A DNA stretch of 64,000 bases from Aeromicrobium wangtongii (GTDB taxonomy: Bacteria > Actinomycetota > Actinomycetes > Propionibacteriales > Nocardioidaceae): NCBI RefSeq assembly GCF_024584515.1, contig NZ_CP102173.1, forward strand, positions 124,001 through 188,000, in the 5' to 3' direction. The notes under the pieces are model-generated. The model did not search any database, had not been told where the DNA came from, and saw only the letters and a list, made by a program, of their open reading frames with translations. Shown piece by piece: positions 33,655 through 42,598 of the stretch (position 1 is its first letter; each line of letters opens with the position of its first letter). The position numbers were made by a program, and so were the translations under genes.

Positions 33655-34386
33655 TCAGCCGCGAAGGAACCGCCGGCGTCGCGAAGGAGCCTCGGGCCTG
33701 GGAATCTCGACGAATCCCGGATCGTACGGCTCCAGACCTGCCTCGATGCGCGGACGCAGGGCCGCCGCGGCCGCGGCCGGGTCGTCGAACGGGATGCCCG
33801 CGAGCGCATTGGGGGAGTACCGCCACCACTGCAGGTCGAGCAGCTCGTCGCGCAGCTCGTCGGGCAGCCGCTTCTTGATGACCTTCGCGGGCAGGCCCCC
33901 GCAGATCGTGTACGGCGGCAGGTCGCGGGTGACGACCGCATTGGCCGCCACGATGCACCCGTCACCGATCCGCACCCCGCGCAGCACGACCACCCCGGCG
34001 CCCAGCCACACGTCGTTGCCGATCCAGGCGCGGTCGGGTCCGACGCTGCGGAACGACTGACGTCCGCCCGCCTCGGGATCGATGACCTGCGACTCGGCGG
34101 CTGCCGGGTGCCATCCCCAGGTGGCCTTCTTGTACTGGAACGCCGAGACGCCCATCCAGGTCAGGGGATGGCCGGTGGCACCGACGGTCGAGTTGTTGCC
34201 GATCTCGCAGTACCGGCCGATGTCGGCCGCCTGCACCTCGACGTGCTGGCCGAACTCGGTGAAGCAGCCCACCCGGGTGTCGGACCGCAGCAGCAGCCGC
34301 CCCAGGACGCGGACCGGAGGCTCGACCAGGAGACGTGAGGACCCGACACGGTGGACGTGCTGCGCCCCACGGATGTGCTCGACCAC
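33655..34386 (-). CDS. CatB-like hexapeptide-repeat acyltransferase
   Basis: A 243-residue left-handed beta-helix enzyme of the xenobiotic acyltransferase type, which moves an acetyl group from acetyl-CoA. Hexapeptide repeats run from about residue 45 (VRVLGRLLLRSDTRVGCFTE) and again at 140-185 (AWIGNDVWLGAGVVVLRGVRIGDG). The conserved catalytic-type histidine region GATGHPLTWMG is present. The C-terminal PPYTICGGLPAKVIKKR is the usual end of the fold. The acceptor could be a cell-surface sugar; a drug is less likely. GAGGAGGAGG lies just before the GTG at 34386. The stop codon lies three bases beyond the end of the repeat element at 33652. Confidence 0.82.
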   Translation of the reverse strand: MVEHIRGAQHVHRVGSSRLLVEPPVRVLGRLLLRSDTRVGCFTEFGQHVEVQAADIGRYCEIGNNSTVGATGHPLTWMGVSAFQYKKATWGWHPAAAESQVIDPEAGGRQSFRSVGPDRAWIGNDVWLGAGVVVLRGVRIGDGCIVAANAVVTRDLPPYTICGGLPAKVIKKRLPDELRDELLDLQWWRYSPNALAGIPFDDPAAAAAALRPRIEAGLEPYDPGFVEIPRPEAPSRRRRFLRG

Positions 34387-34436
34387 GCGTCCTCCTCCTC
34401 GGTGCCGCGACCTCAGGCTACTGGCAGGATGTCCGC

Positions 34437-35009
34437 GTGACCGAGCCTGCCCTCCGTCTCGTGCTGCGCGCGAAGAGCCGCTGGTCACGAGAGCCCTACC
34501 AGCTGCTGGAGATGCGCCCCGATGGTTCCGACGGCGCTGTCCTCGCGACCGTCCGGACCGCCCGGATGCTCGATCGAACTGGTCTGGTGTTCTACGCCGA
34601 CGAGGGCACGGCCCAGCCGCTGTTCGCCTACAGCGGCGCCATCATCAGGGAGAAGTTCGAGATCGTCGACAGCTTCGGCATGGTGCTGGGGTCGTTCCAC
34701 AAGGTGTGGAAGTCGTCGGTCCTGCGGTCCACCTGGCAGCTCGCCACCGTCGACGGGATGACGGCGGTCGGGCGTGAGCGCAACAAGATGGCGGCCCTCA
34801 TGCGGCGGTTCGACGAACGCATCCCGTTCGTGGGGGTCCACTTCGACTTCACGACCGATGACGGGCAGCTGGTGCTCTCCAGCACGCGGCGACGCACGAT
34901 CATCCCCGAGTACGAGATCACCGTGCCGACCCGAGCGGACGGCAGGCGGCTCGACTGGCGCGTCGCGGCGGCGGTGGGGGTCGCCCTGGAGGCGGAGCAG
35001 GACCGCTGA
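34437..35009 (+). CDS. LURP-one/scramblase-fold hypothetical protein
   Basis: A 190-residue soluble protein without signal peptide. The pattern of strands with AMP-like turns (LVFYADEGTAQPLFAYSGAII, KFEIVDSFGMVLGSFHKVW, STWQLATVDGMT) resembles LURP-one-related beta-barrel proteins (Tubby/scramblase fold), which may bind lipid. The assignment is tentative. The start is the GTG at 34437, with AGGA about eight bases upstream. It is divergent from the acyltransferase gene with a 50-bp gap and lies 58 bp before a succinate-semialdehyde dehydrogenase gene. Confidence 0.6.
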   Translation: MTEPALRLVLRAKSRWSREPYQLLEMRPDGSDGAVLATVRTARMLDRTGLVFYADEGTAQPLFAYSGAIIREKFEIVDSFGMVLGSFHKVWKSSVLRSTWQLATVDGMTAVGRERNKMAALMRRFDERIPFVGVHFDFTTDDGQLVLSSTRRRTIIPEYEITVPTRADGRRLDWRVAAAVGVALEAEQDR

Positions 35010-35067
35010 CGGGGGCCGTGATGCGGGTTACGCTCGGCGGGAGCTGATCGACGCGAAGGAGCGGCCC

Positions 35068-36420
35068 ATGTCCAGTCCGATCTACCAGGTGACCGATCCG
35101 TCGACCGGCGAGGTCGTCGAGACCTTCGACCCCGCCACCGACGCCGAGATCGAGGCGGCGCTGGCGGCGTCGGCGTCCGCGTACGCAGCGTGGAAGGACG
35201 TCCCGATCGCCGAGCGTGCCGCCCTGGTCCGACGCGTTGCCGCGCTGTTCGCCGAGCGCGCCGACGAGCTGGCGGCGATCGCGCAGACCGAGATGGGCAA
35301 GCCGGCGGCCGAGGGGGTCGAGGAGGCGGAGTTCTGCCAGTCGATCTTCGACTACTTCGCCGACGAGGGTCCGACGCTCGCCGCCGACCAGCCGATCAAG
35401 ACGTTCTCCGGCGGCAAGGCCGTCGTGCAGAAGCTGCCGATCGGCCCCCTGCTGGGCATCATGCCGTGGAACTTCCCGTTCTACCAGATCGCCCGATTCG
35501 CGGCCCCGAACCTCATGCTGGGCAACACGATCATCCTCAAGCACGCCGAGTCGGTGCCCCGGTCCGCGCTCGCGGTCGAGCAGATCATGAAGGACGCCGG
35601 TGTGCCTGCGGGCGCCTATGTCAACGTGTTCGCGAACCACGACCAGATCGCCACGATGATCGCCGACCGCCGGGTGGCCGGCGTCTCGCTGACCGGCTCG
35701 GAACGGGCCGGCGCCGTCGTTGCCTCGCTGGCCGGCCAGAACCTGAAGAAGTGCGTGCTCGAGCTCGGTGGATCGGACCCGATGATCGTCCTGGACAGCG
35801 ACGACCTGGACTCCGTCGCCGGTGACGCCTGGGACTTCCGCATGTACAACACCGGCCAGGCCTGCAACTCCAACAAGCGCATGATCGTGATGGACGACCT
35901 GTTCGACGACTTCGTGGGCAAGCTGACCCAGAAGGCCCTCTCGCTGGACTCGTTCGCGCCGCTGTCGTCGCGCAAGGCCGCCGAGACGCTCGCCGAGCAG
36001 GTGCAGGACGCGGTCGACAAGGGAGCCACGCTGCACGCCGGCGGGCAGCTCAGCGACGGGCCCGACGCCCACTACGCCCCGGCGGTGCTGACGGGGGTCA
36101 CCAAGGACATGCGCGCCTACGCAGAAGAGCTGTTCGGCCCGGTCGCGGTCGTCTACAAGGTCGGCTCGGACGAGGAGGCGCTCGCGCTCGCGAACGACAC
36201 GACGTACGGCCTGGGTGGATCGGTGTTCAGCGCCGACCCGTCGCGTGCGGAGAAGATCGCGCAGCGCCTCGAGGTCGGCATGGCCAACGTCAACTCGACC
36301 GCCGGCGAGGGTGCCGAGATCCCGTTCGGTGGCGTCAAGCGCTCCGGCTTCGGGCGCGAGCTCGGCCCGCTCGGCATGGACGAGTTCGTCAACAAGCGGA
36401 TGTTCTACGTCGCCGACTGA
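35068..36420 (+). CDS. gabD1: Succinate-semialdehyde dehydrogenase, copy 1
   Basis: It oxidises succinic semialdehyde to succinate with NAD(P). At 450 residues it belongs to the shorter GabD1 type. Cofactor-binding PWNFPFYQIARF, the catalytic glutamate in LELGGSDP, and the catalytic cysteine in NTGQACNSNKR are present. The C-terminal PFGGVKRSGFGRELG is typical. The start is the ATG at 35068, with AAGGAG upstream. It is convergent with a second dehydrogenase of the same apparent function (36523-37950), the two ends being separated by a repeat-derived palindrome. Confidence 0.9.
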   Translation: MSSPIYQVTDPSTGEVVETFDPATDAEIEAALAASASAYAAWKDVPIAERAALVRRVAALFAERADELAAIAQTEMGKPAAEGVEEAEFCQSIFDYFADEGPTLAADQPIKTFSGGKAVVQKLPIGPLLGIMPWNFPFYQIARFAAPNLMLGNTIILKHAESVPRSALAVEQIMKDAGVPAGAYVNVFANHDQIATMIADRRVAGVSLTGSERAGAVVASLAGQNLKKCVLELGGSDPMIVLDSDDLDSVAGDAWDFRMYNTGQACNSNKRMIVMDDLFDDFVGKLTQKALSLDSFAPLSSRKAAETLAEQVQDAVDKGATLHAGGQLSDGPDAHYAPAVLTGVTKDMRAYAEELFGPVAVVYKVGSDEEALALANDTTYGLGGSVFSADPSRAEKIAQRLEVGMANVNSTAGEGAEIPFGGVKRSGFGRELGPLGMDEFVNKRMFYVAD

Positions 36421-36426
36421 CCCCTC

Positions 36427-36500
36427 GCCCCTTGAGATTGTCGACGCATCGCCCCTTGAGCTTGTCGAAAGGGGCTTCCCTTTCGACAAGCTCAAGGGGC
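36427..36500. repeat. Dispersed TTGAGC-TGTCGAA element as a perfect 23-bp palindrome
   Basis: A decayed copy (GCCCCTTGAGATTGTCGA) is followed by a perfect inverted pair: arm 36451-36473, GCTT loop, arm 36478-36500. A further partial copy (GTCAAGGGGC) follows. The palindrome sits between two convergent stop codons and can act as a bidirectional terminator. Confidence 0.85.
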
Positions 36501-36522
36501 GTTTGGGTCAAGGGGCGGGGGG

Positions 36523-37950
36523 TCAGTCGGGCCAGGCGACGCTGAGGTACTGCGTCTCCTGGAACTCCTCCAGACCGGCGCGGGCGCCCTCGCGGCCGAT
36601 GCCGCTCTGCTTCATGCCGCCGAACGGCGCCGCCGGGTCCGACACGATGCCACGGTTGAGGCCGATCATCCCGGCCTCGATCGACTCGCCCAGCCGGATG
36701 CCGCGCTGCAGCTCACCGGCGTACACATACGCGGCCAGGCCCATCTCGGTGTCGTTGGCCAGCGCGATGACCTCGTCGTCGCTGGTCCACGTCACGATCG
36801 GTGCGACCGGGCCGAAGATCTCCTCCCGGACGATCTCGGCGTCCGCGGGGACGTCGACCAGCACCGTCGGCGGGAAGTAGAACCCCTTGCTCTCGGGTGC
36901 CGGCGACTGGTGCGCGATGCGCGCGCCGGCCGACAGGGCACCCTCCAGCAGGGCGTGGATGTCGTCGACGGCCTTGGCGTTGATCATGGGACCGATGTCG
37001 GAGCCCTCGTTCGCGGGGCCGACGGTCAGGGCCTCGACCTTCGCGCCGAACTTGGCGGTGAACTCCTCGGCGACGTCGGCGTGCACGTACAGCCGGTTGG
37101 CCGCGGTGCAGGCCTGCCCGCCGCCGCGGAACTTGGCGATCATCGCGCCCTCGACCGCGGCATCGATGTCGGCGTCCTCGGTGACGATGAAGGGGGCGTT
37201 GCCGCCCAGCTCCATCGAGGAGTTCACGACCCGTTCGGCGGCCTGCTTCAGCAGCACCCGTCCGATCGGCGTCGATCCCGTGAACGAGATCTTGCGGACG
37301 CGCGGGTCCTCCAGCCACGTGCCGACGATCTTGCCCGCCGACTTGGACGGCACGATGTTGACGACGCCCTCGGGCACCCCGGCCTCGACCATGAGCTTGG
37401 CGATCGCGAAGGTCGTCAGCGGCGTCTCCGACGCCGGCTTGATCACGACGGTGCACCCGGCGGCGAGCGCCGGGGCGATCTTGCGGGTGGCCATCGCGGC
37501 GGGGAAGTTCCACGGCGTGACCAGGGCGGCGACACCGACCGGGTGGTGCGTCACCACGGTGCGGGATCCACCGGCGGGGGCCGTGCCGTAGTCGCCGCCC
37601 ATGCGGACGGTCTCCTCGGCGAACCAGCGGAAGAACTCCGCGGAGTACGTCACCTCGCCCGTGGCGTCGGTCAGCGACTTGCCGTTCTCGGCAGCGATCA
37701 GCGCGCCGATCTCGTCCTTGTCGCGGATCATCAGCTCGTAGGTCCGGCGCAGGATCTCGGCGCGCTCGCGCGGAGCGACCTTGCGCCACGAGACGAGCGC
37801 CGCCGCGGCCGCATCGACCGCCGCAGTGGCGTCCGCCGGTCCACCGTTGGACACCGGGCGGATCGTCTCGCCCGTGGCCGGGTCCACGACATCGAACTCG
37901 CCGTCGGCGCCGGGCAGCCACTGGTTGTTGATGAACACGTCTGCGGTCAT
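36523..37950 (-). CDS. gabD2: Succinate-semialdehyde dehydrogenase, copy 2 (GABA operon)
   Basis: An aldehyde dehydrogenase of 475 residues, the longer GabD2 type. It has TPWNFPAAMATRK, ISFTGSTPIGR (cofactor site), MELGGNAPF (catalytic Glu) and GGGQACTAANR (catalytic Cys). It completes GABA breakdown by oxidising the product of the upstream transaminase. AGGAGG lies seven bases before the ATG at 37950; the ATG at 37956, overlapping the gabT stop as ATGA, is the alternative. Coupled translation with gabT is likely either way. Confidence 0.92.
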   Translation of the reverse strand: MTADVFINNQWLPGADGEFDVVDPATGETIRPVSNGGPADATAAVDAAAAALVSWRKVAPRERAEILRRTYELMIRDKDEIGALIAAENGKSLTDATGEVTYSAEFFRWFAEETVRMGGDYGTAPAGGSRTVVTHHPVGVAALVTPWNFPAAMATRKIAPALAAGCTVVIKPASETPLTTFAIAKLMVEAGVPEGVVNIVPSKSAGKIVGTWLEDPRVRKISFTGSTPIGRVLLKQAAERVVNSSMELGGNAPFIVTEDADIDAAVEGAMIAKFRGGGQACTAANRLYVHADVAEEFTAKFGAKVEALTVGPANEGSDIGPMINAKAVDDIHALLEGALSAGARIAHQSPAPESKGFYFPPTVLVDVPADAEIVREEIFGPVAPIVTWTSDDEVIALANDTEMGLAAYVYAGELQRGIRLGESIEAGMIGLNRGIVSDPAAPFGGMKQSGIGREGARAGLEEFQETQYLSVAWPD

Positions 37951-37952
37951 GG

Positions 37953-39278
37953 TCATGCCTCCTGGAAAGCGGTGGTCAGGATGTCGAGCGCCTCGGTGAG
38001 CAGCTCGTCGCTGATGGCCAGCGGCGGCAGGAACCGGAGCACATTGCCGTACGTCCCACACGTCAACACAATCACGCCGGCCTGATGGGCGCTCGCCGCC
38101 ACCACCCGGGCGAGGTCGGCGTCGGGCTCGGTGGTGCCGGGCCTCACCAGCTCGACGGCGATCATCGCTCCGCGTCCGCGGACGTCGCCGATGCGATCGT
38201 CCTCGAGCTGGAGGCGGTGGAGCCGCTCGAGCATCAGCTGCCCGATGTCGCGGGCGCGGGCGACCAGGCCCTCGGACTCGATCGTCTCGATCGTGGCCAG
38301 CGCCGCGGCGCACGCGAGCGGGTTGCCGCCGTACGTGCCGCCGAGACCGCTGACGTGGGAGGCGTCCATGATGTCGGCGCGGCCGGTGACCGCCGACAAC
38401 GGCAGCCCGCCGGCGATGCCCTTGGCGGTCACGATCAGGTCGGGGACGACGCCCTCGTGGTCGCAGGCGAACAGATCGCCGGTACGGGCGAAGCCCGTCT
38501 GCACCTCGTCGGCGACGAACACGACCCCGTTCGCGCTGCACCACGTCGACAGGGCGGGCAGGAAGCCGTCCGCCGGGACGATGAACCCGCCCTCGCCCTG
38601 GATCGGCTCGATCACCACGGCAGCCAGGTTGCCGGCGCCGACCTGCTTCTCGATGACGTCGATCGCGCGGCGCGCCGCCGCCGGGCCGTCGACCTGCTTG
38701 GCATCGCGGAACGGATAGGACAGCGGGACGCGGTAGACCTCCGGGGCGAACGGCCCGAAGCCACTCTTGTACGGCATCGACTTGGCGGTCATGGCCATCG
38801 TCAGGTTGGTGCGCCCGTGGTACGCGTGGTCGAACACGACGACTGCCTGCCGCTTGGTGTGGGCGCGGGCGATCTTGATCGCGTTCTCCACGGCCTCGGC
38901 GCCGGAGTTGAACAGGGCCGACTTCTTCTCGTGGTCGCCGGGCGTCAGCCGGTTGAGCGCCTCGGCGACGGCGACGTAGCCCTCGTACGGCGTGACCATG
39001 AAACAGGTGTGGGTGAAGGCCTCGGCCTGCTGCTGGACGGCCTCGACGACCCGCGGTGCGCTGTTGCCGACCGTCGTGACCGCGATGCCCGAGCCGAGGT
39101 CGATCAACGTGTTGCCGTCGACGTCCTTGACGACACCCCCACCGGCCTCGACGGCGAACACCGGCATCGTGACGCCGATGCCTGCGGCGACCGCCGCGTG
39201 CTTGCGCGCCATCAGCTCGGTGGACCGGGGCCCGGGGATGGGGGTGACCAGGTGGCGGCGCTGCTCGAGATCGGACAT
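37953..39278 (-). CDS. gabT: 4-aminobutyrate aminotransferase
   Basis: A class III PLP aminotransferase of 441 residues that moves the amino group of GABA to 2-oxoglutarate, giving succinic semialdehyde. The cofactor lysine lies in LIVTAKGIAGGLPLS. Supporting signatures are FNSGAEAVENAIKIAR (phosphate site), DHAYHGRTN and VFVADEVQTGFARTG (aspartate to the pyridine nitrogen). The start is the ATG at 39278. It is the first gene of gabT-gabD2 and divergent from a LysR regulator whose 70-bp control region contains repeated GAACTATG motifs, so induction by GABA or a related compound through that regulator is likely. Confidence 0.94.
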   Translation of the reverse strand: MSDLEQRRHLVTPIPGPRSTELMARKHAAVAAGIGVTMPVFAVEAGGGVVKDVDGNTLIDLGSGIAVTTVGNSAPRVVEAVQQQAEAFTHTCFMVTPYEGYVAVAEALNRLTPGDHEKKSALFNSGAEAVENAIKIARAHTKRQAVVVFDHAYHGRTNLTMAMTAKSMPYKSGFGPFAPEVYRVPLSYPFRDAKQVDGPAAARRAIDVIEKQVGAGNLAAVVIEPIQGEGGFIVPADGFLPALSTWCSANGVVFVADEVQTGFARTGDLFACDHEGVVPDLIVTAKGIAGGLPLSAVTGRADIMDASHVSGLGGTYGGNPLACAAALATIETIESEGLVARARDIGQLMLERLHRLQLEDDRIGDVRGRGAMIAVELVRPGTTEPDADLARVVAASAHQAGVIVLTCGTYGNVLRFLPPLAISDELLTEALDILTTAFQEA

Positions 39279-39298
39279 GCGGTCATTCTCGTCTCCGG

Positions 39299-39339
39299 GA
39301 ACTATGCCGTCCAATACTCAGAACTTATCTGAACTATGC
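39299..39339. promoter_or_regulatory. Repeated GAACTATGC motifs between gabT and the LysR gene
   Basis: GAACTATGC occurs at 39299-39307 and 39331-39339, with a related GAACTTAT at 39321. The stretch is AT-rich compared with the surroundings and fills the 70-bp divergent gap. It is a likely binding region for the adjacent LysR-type regulator and also holds the promoters. Confidence 0.5.
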
Positions 39340-39348
39340 TCTCAAGGC

Positions 39349-40269
39349 ATGGAACTGCGCACCCTGGGCTACTTCGTCGCCGTGGCCGACGCCGGCTCCG
39401 TCAGCGCGGCCGCAGCGGTCGTCCATGTCACGCAGCCGGCCATCTCACGGCAGCTGCGCCAGCTGGAGACCGAGCTGGGTCTGGAACTGTTCACCCGTGG
39501 CCCCGGGCGCCTGAGCCTGACGGCCGCCGGTCAGCAGTTCCTGCCGCACGCCCGCGACGTGCTGCACCGGGCCGACGAGGCACGGGCCGCCGCCCGGACC
39601 TACGCGGCGGGACGCCTCGAGCGCCTGACGATCGCAGCACCGACCACGACCCTGACGGATGTGATCGCGCCGTTCCTGGCGACGCTCACCGACGACGACC
39701 CCATGCCGACGGTGTTCGAGTCCGATCCGCGCGAGGCGTACCCCGCGCTGCGTCACGGGGCGGACCTGGCGATCGTCACGGAGGCCCCGCGGTCGACCCT
39801 CGCGGCCCGGGCGCTCGCCTCGCTGCCCGTGTGGGCGTACGTGCGCGACGACCACCCGTGGCACGGGCGCGATGCCGTGGCACTGCACGAGCTCGTCGAC
39901 GAGACCGTCCTGGCCCTCACGCCGTCGTTCCGGCCACGGCAGATCCTCGACACCGCACTCGCCCGCCTCGGCGTGCCGCTCGACCGGGTCGTCGACTGCA
40001 GCAATCCGCAGGTGGCCCAGGCGCTGGCTGCCGCCGGACGTGGCGTGGCCGTCGTGACCGACGATGCGCGGTTCGGCCTCTGGCCGGTGCAGATCGTGGG
40101 GCGCGACGGACCGCTGCGCATCGATCTGTTCGCGGCCTGGGAGCCGGAGCACCACGCGGCGGAGACCTTGGCGGCCCTGGCCGCGCGCCTCGGCGAGTTC
40201 TGCGTCGAGCGATATGGACCCGACGTGGCGCCGGCCGGGCATGTCGGTCAGATGGGTCGAGAGTACTGA
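39349..40269 (+). CDS. LysR-family transcriptional regulator
   Basis: A regulator of 306 residues. The winged helix-turn-helix covers residues 1-60 (LGYFVAVADAGSVSAAAAVVHVTQPAISRQLRQLE) and an effector-binding domain of the periplasmic-protein fold covers about 88-285. It is divergent from gabT, which is the normal arrangement for a LysR regulator and its target operon. The start is the ATG at 39349, with CAAGG upstream. The effector is not known; GABA or succinic semialdehyde would fit the context. Confidence 0.92.
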   Translation: MELRTLGYFVAVADAGSVSAAAAVVHVTQPAISRQLRQLETELGLELFTRGPGRLSLTAAGQQFLPHARDVLHRADEARAAARTYAAGRLERLTIAAPTTTLTDVIAPFLATLTDDDPMPTVFESDPREAYPALRHGADLAIVTEAPRSTLAARALASLPVWAYVRDDHPWHGRDAVALHELVDETVLALTPSFRPRQILDTALARLGVPLDRVVDCSNPQVAQALAAAGRGVAVVTDDARFGLWPVQIVGRDGPLRIDLFAAWEPEHHAAETLAALAARLGEFCVERYGPDVAPAGHVGQMGREY

Positions 40270-40384
40270 AACCGCAGTGAATTTTGCGTGAAACCGGGGT
40301 CGACAGGCTGCGGTGGCGAGCCTACGTTCGGGACAAGGGAGGACGAAGGGGACGGCTTCCATCGTCACTCGAGAAAGGCCTGTC

Positions 40385-41566
40385 ATGAATCGTTCTTCCA
40401 AGACGCTGCTCGCCGCGTCCTGTGCCACCTTGCTCGCCGGTGGTCTCATCGGCGCGAGCCCAGCCGCTGCGGGCGGCCGGCACCACCATCACCCCGCGCC
40501 GCAGACGCCGGCCGCGCGCACGATCGCCGAGGGGTTGTTCACCCCGCTGAGCCTGGCGATCGACCAACGCGGACGCGCACTGGTGGCGCAGAACTTCGCC
40601 GGCGAGCTGCTGCGCATCACCCCGGACGGACAGCGCAGCACGATCGCCACGGCACCGACGCCGGGTGACGAGCTCGGGGCGGTCTCGACGCGGGGCAGGA
40701 CCACCTATTACGCGACGACCAGCGGGATGGGCTCGCCCGCACCGACGGCCAAGCTGTACGCCCAGCGTGCAGGCGGTGCCGGCCGGCAGATCGCCGACCT
40801 GCGGGCCTTCGAGGCCACCCGCAACCCCGACCGGGGCACGACCTACGGCTTCCGTGACCTGCCGCAGTCGTGCTCCGCGCAGTTCCCGGCCGACAACCCG
40901 GCGTCGTACACGGGTCTGGTCGACAGCCATCCGTACGCCACGTCCGTGGCCCGCGACAAGGTCTACGTCGCCGATGCCGCCGCCAACGCGATCCTGTCGG
41001 TGCGCACGGGCAAGCGGCGCATGGCCACCCCGAAGGTCGTGGCGGTGCTGCCGGCGATCCCCAGCATCGCCACCGCCGAGGTGGTGGCCGATCAGGGCCT
41101 GCCGCCCTGCGCGACCGGTCACACGTACTGGTTCGAGCCCGTCCCGACCGATGTCGAGCAGGGACGCGACGGCTGGCTGTACGTGACGTCCCTGCCGGGC
41201 GGGCCGGAGGACGCCTCGCTGGGCGCTCGCGGTGCGGTGTTCAAGGTCAACCCGCACTCCGGTGCGGTGCGCCGGGTCGCCGGCGGATTCGTCGGTGCGG
41301 TGAACCTGGCGCTCGGCCCCGACGGCACGATCGCCGTCGCCGAGCTCTTCGGCGGGGACGACGGATCCGGGCAGGTCACGTTGGTCAAGCCGGGCTCGAA
41401 CCGGCGGACGGTGCTGCCGCTGCCCGCGCCCGGGGCCGTCGAGTGGGTCTCGTCGCGCTGGAGCAGCAAGCTGTACGTCACGACGGACGCCTTCGGGCCG
41501 GCCGGCCCCGCGCCCACCGGCAAGCTGCAGGTGCTGGACATGGCAGGTTCACGGCACCGGCACTAG
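40385..41566 (+). CDS. Secreted ScyD/ScyE-family beta-propeller protein
   Basis: An exported protein of 393 residues with signal peptide (cleavage near SPAAAG) followed by a HHHH run. The body is a six-bladed-propeller-like repeat (PLSLAIDQRGRALVAQNFAGELLRI, VNLALGPDGTIAVAELFGG, LYVTTDAFGPAG) as in the ScyD/ScyE family, named after scytonemin-cluster proteins but widespread in actinobacteria with unknown role. Ligand or enzymatic activity is unknown. The start is the ATG at 40385. It stands alone and is followed by a terminator. Confidence 0.8.
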   Translation: MNRSSKTLLAASCATLLAGGLIGASPAAAGGRHHHHPAPQTPAARTIAEGLFTPLSLAIDQRGRALVAQNFAGELLRITPDGQRSTIATAPTPGDELGAVSTRGRTTYYATTSGMGSPAPTAKLYAQRAGGAGRQIADLRAFEATRNPDRGTTYGFRDLPQSCSAQFPADNPASYTGLVDSHPYATSVARDKVYVADAAANAILSVRTGKRRMATPKVVAVLPAIPSIATAEVVADQGLPPCATGHTYWFEPVPTDVEQGRDGWLYVTSLPGGPEDASLGARGAVFKVNPHSGAVRRVAGGFVGAVNLALGPDGTIAVAELFGGDDGSGQVTLVKPGSNRRTVLPLPAPGAVEWVSSRWSSKLYVTTDAFGPAGPAPTGKLQVLDMAGSRHRH

Positions 41567-41573
41567 CGGTCCG

Positions 41574-41612
41574 CGGACGCCCTCGGGACCCCCGTGGCCC
41601 CGGGGGCGTCCG
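41574..41612 (+). terminator. Terminator after the ScyD/ScyE-like gene
   Basis: A stem CGGACGCCC / GGGCGTCCG (41574-41582 and 41604-41612) with a GC-rich inner part that can pair further (CGGGACCCC / GGCCCCG). It begins eight bases after the stop. Confidence 0.7.
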
Positions 41613-41691
41613 TGCGGGGTGACGTCCTCGCCGCGTCGCGAACGCACGACGATAGGTTTCGTGCGTGGTGCACGAACGAAGGACCGAACCC

Positions 41692-42561
41692 ATGACCGAC
41701 CAGACCCCGACCCCTTCGGCGGTCCTGACGCTGTCCTGTCCCGATCGGCCGGGCATCGTGCGGGCCGTCGCGGACTTCTTCTACGTCCAGGACTGCGACA
41801 TCGTCGAGAGCCACCAGTTCGGTGACGCCGACACCGCGCAGTTCCACATGCGGGTGCTGCTGCGGACGGGGGAGTCGACGCCGGGGCTGGCGACGCTGCG
41901 CGCCCAGTTCGACGAGGTGGCCCGGGCCTTCGCGATGACGTACGAGCTGCACGACACGGCCGAGCGGCCGCGGTTGCTGATCATGGTCTCGAAGTTCGAC
42001 CACTGCCTGTACGACCTGCTGTACCGCTGGAAGTCTGGTCAGCTCAAGGCCGACATCGTGGGCGTCGTGTCCAACCACCGCGACCTGGAGCCGCTGGCCC
42101 AGTGGCACGACATCCCGTTCCACCACGTGCCGGTCACGCCGCAGACCAAGCCCGAGGCGGAGGCGCAGGTGCTCCGGCTCGTCGAGGAGCTCGGCGTCGA
42201 CCTGGTGGTGCTGGCGCGGTACATGCAGATCCTGTCCGAGGACATGTGCCAGGCCCTGGACGGTCGAGCGATCAACATCCACCACTCGTTCCTGCCGAGC
42301 TTCAAGGGCGCCAACCCGTACCGTCAGGCGCACCAGCGCGGGGTCAAGCTCATCGGGGCGACGGCGCACTACGTGACGTCCGACCTGGACGAGGGCCCGA
42401 TCATCGAGCAGGCCGTCCACCGGGTCGATCACCAGGCCGCGGTCGAGGACCTCGTGGCGCTGGGGCGTGACCTGGAGTCCCAGACGTTGGCGCGCGCCGT
42501 CATGTGGCACGTGCAGCGACGCGTCATCCTGAACGGCGCGCGCACCATCGTCTTCAACTGA
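41692..42561 (+). CDS. purU: Formyltetrahydrofolate deformylase
   Basis: It hydrolyses 10-formyl-tetrahydrofolate to formate and tetrahydrofolate, balancing the one-carbon pool. The 289 residues match the family. An N-terminal ACT domain (LTLSCPDRPGIVRAVADFFY) is followed by the formyltransferase-type hydrolase domain with INIHHSFLPSFKGANPY (catalytic Asn and His) and GATAHYVTSDLDEGPII (catalytic Asp). AAGGA upstream supports the ATG at 41692; a GTG nine codons earlier is in frame. Confidence 0.95.
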   Translation: MTDQTPTPSAVLTLSCPDRPGIVRAVADFFYVQDCDIVESHQFGDADTAQFHMRVLLRTGESTPGLATLRAQFDEVARAFAMTYELHDTAERPRLLIMVSKFDHCLYDLLYRWKSGQLKADIVGVVSNHRDLEPLAQWHDIPFHHVPVTPQTKPEAEAQVLRLVEELGVDLVVLARYMQILSEDMCQALDGRAINIHHSFLPSFKGANPYRQAHQRGVKLIGATAHYVTSDLDEGPIIEQAVHRVDHQAAVEDLVALGRDLESQTLARAVMWHVQRRVILNGARTIVFN

Positions 42562-42598
42562 GCCGTGACCTTGGGCCCGCGGCTCGGCGGGAGAGGTG

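Noticed and set aside
36523..37950. Redundant pseudogene copy of succinate-semialdehyde dehydrogenase
   Set aside because: Both copies have complete catalytic residues and belong to different subtypes (450 and 475 residues), so neither looks broken.
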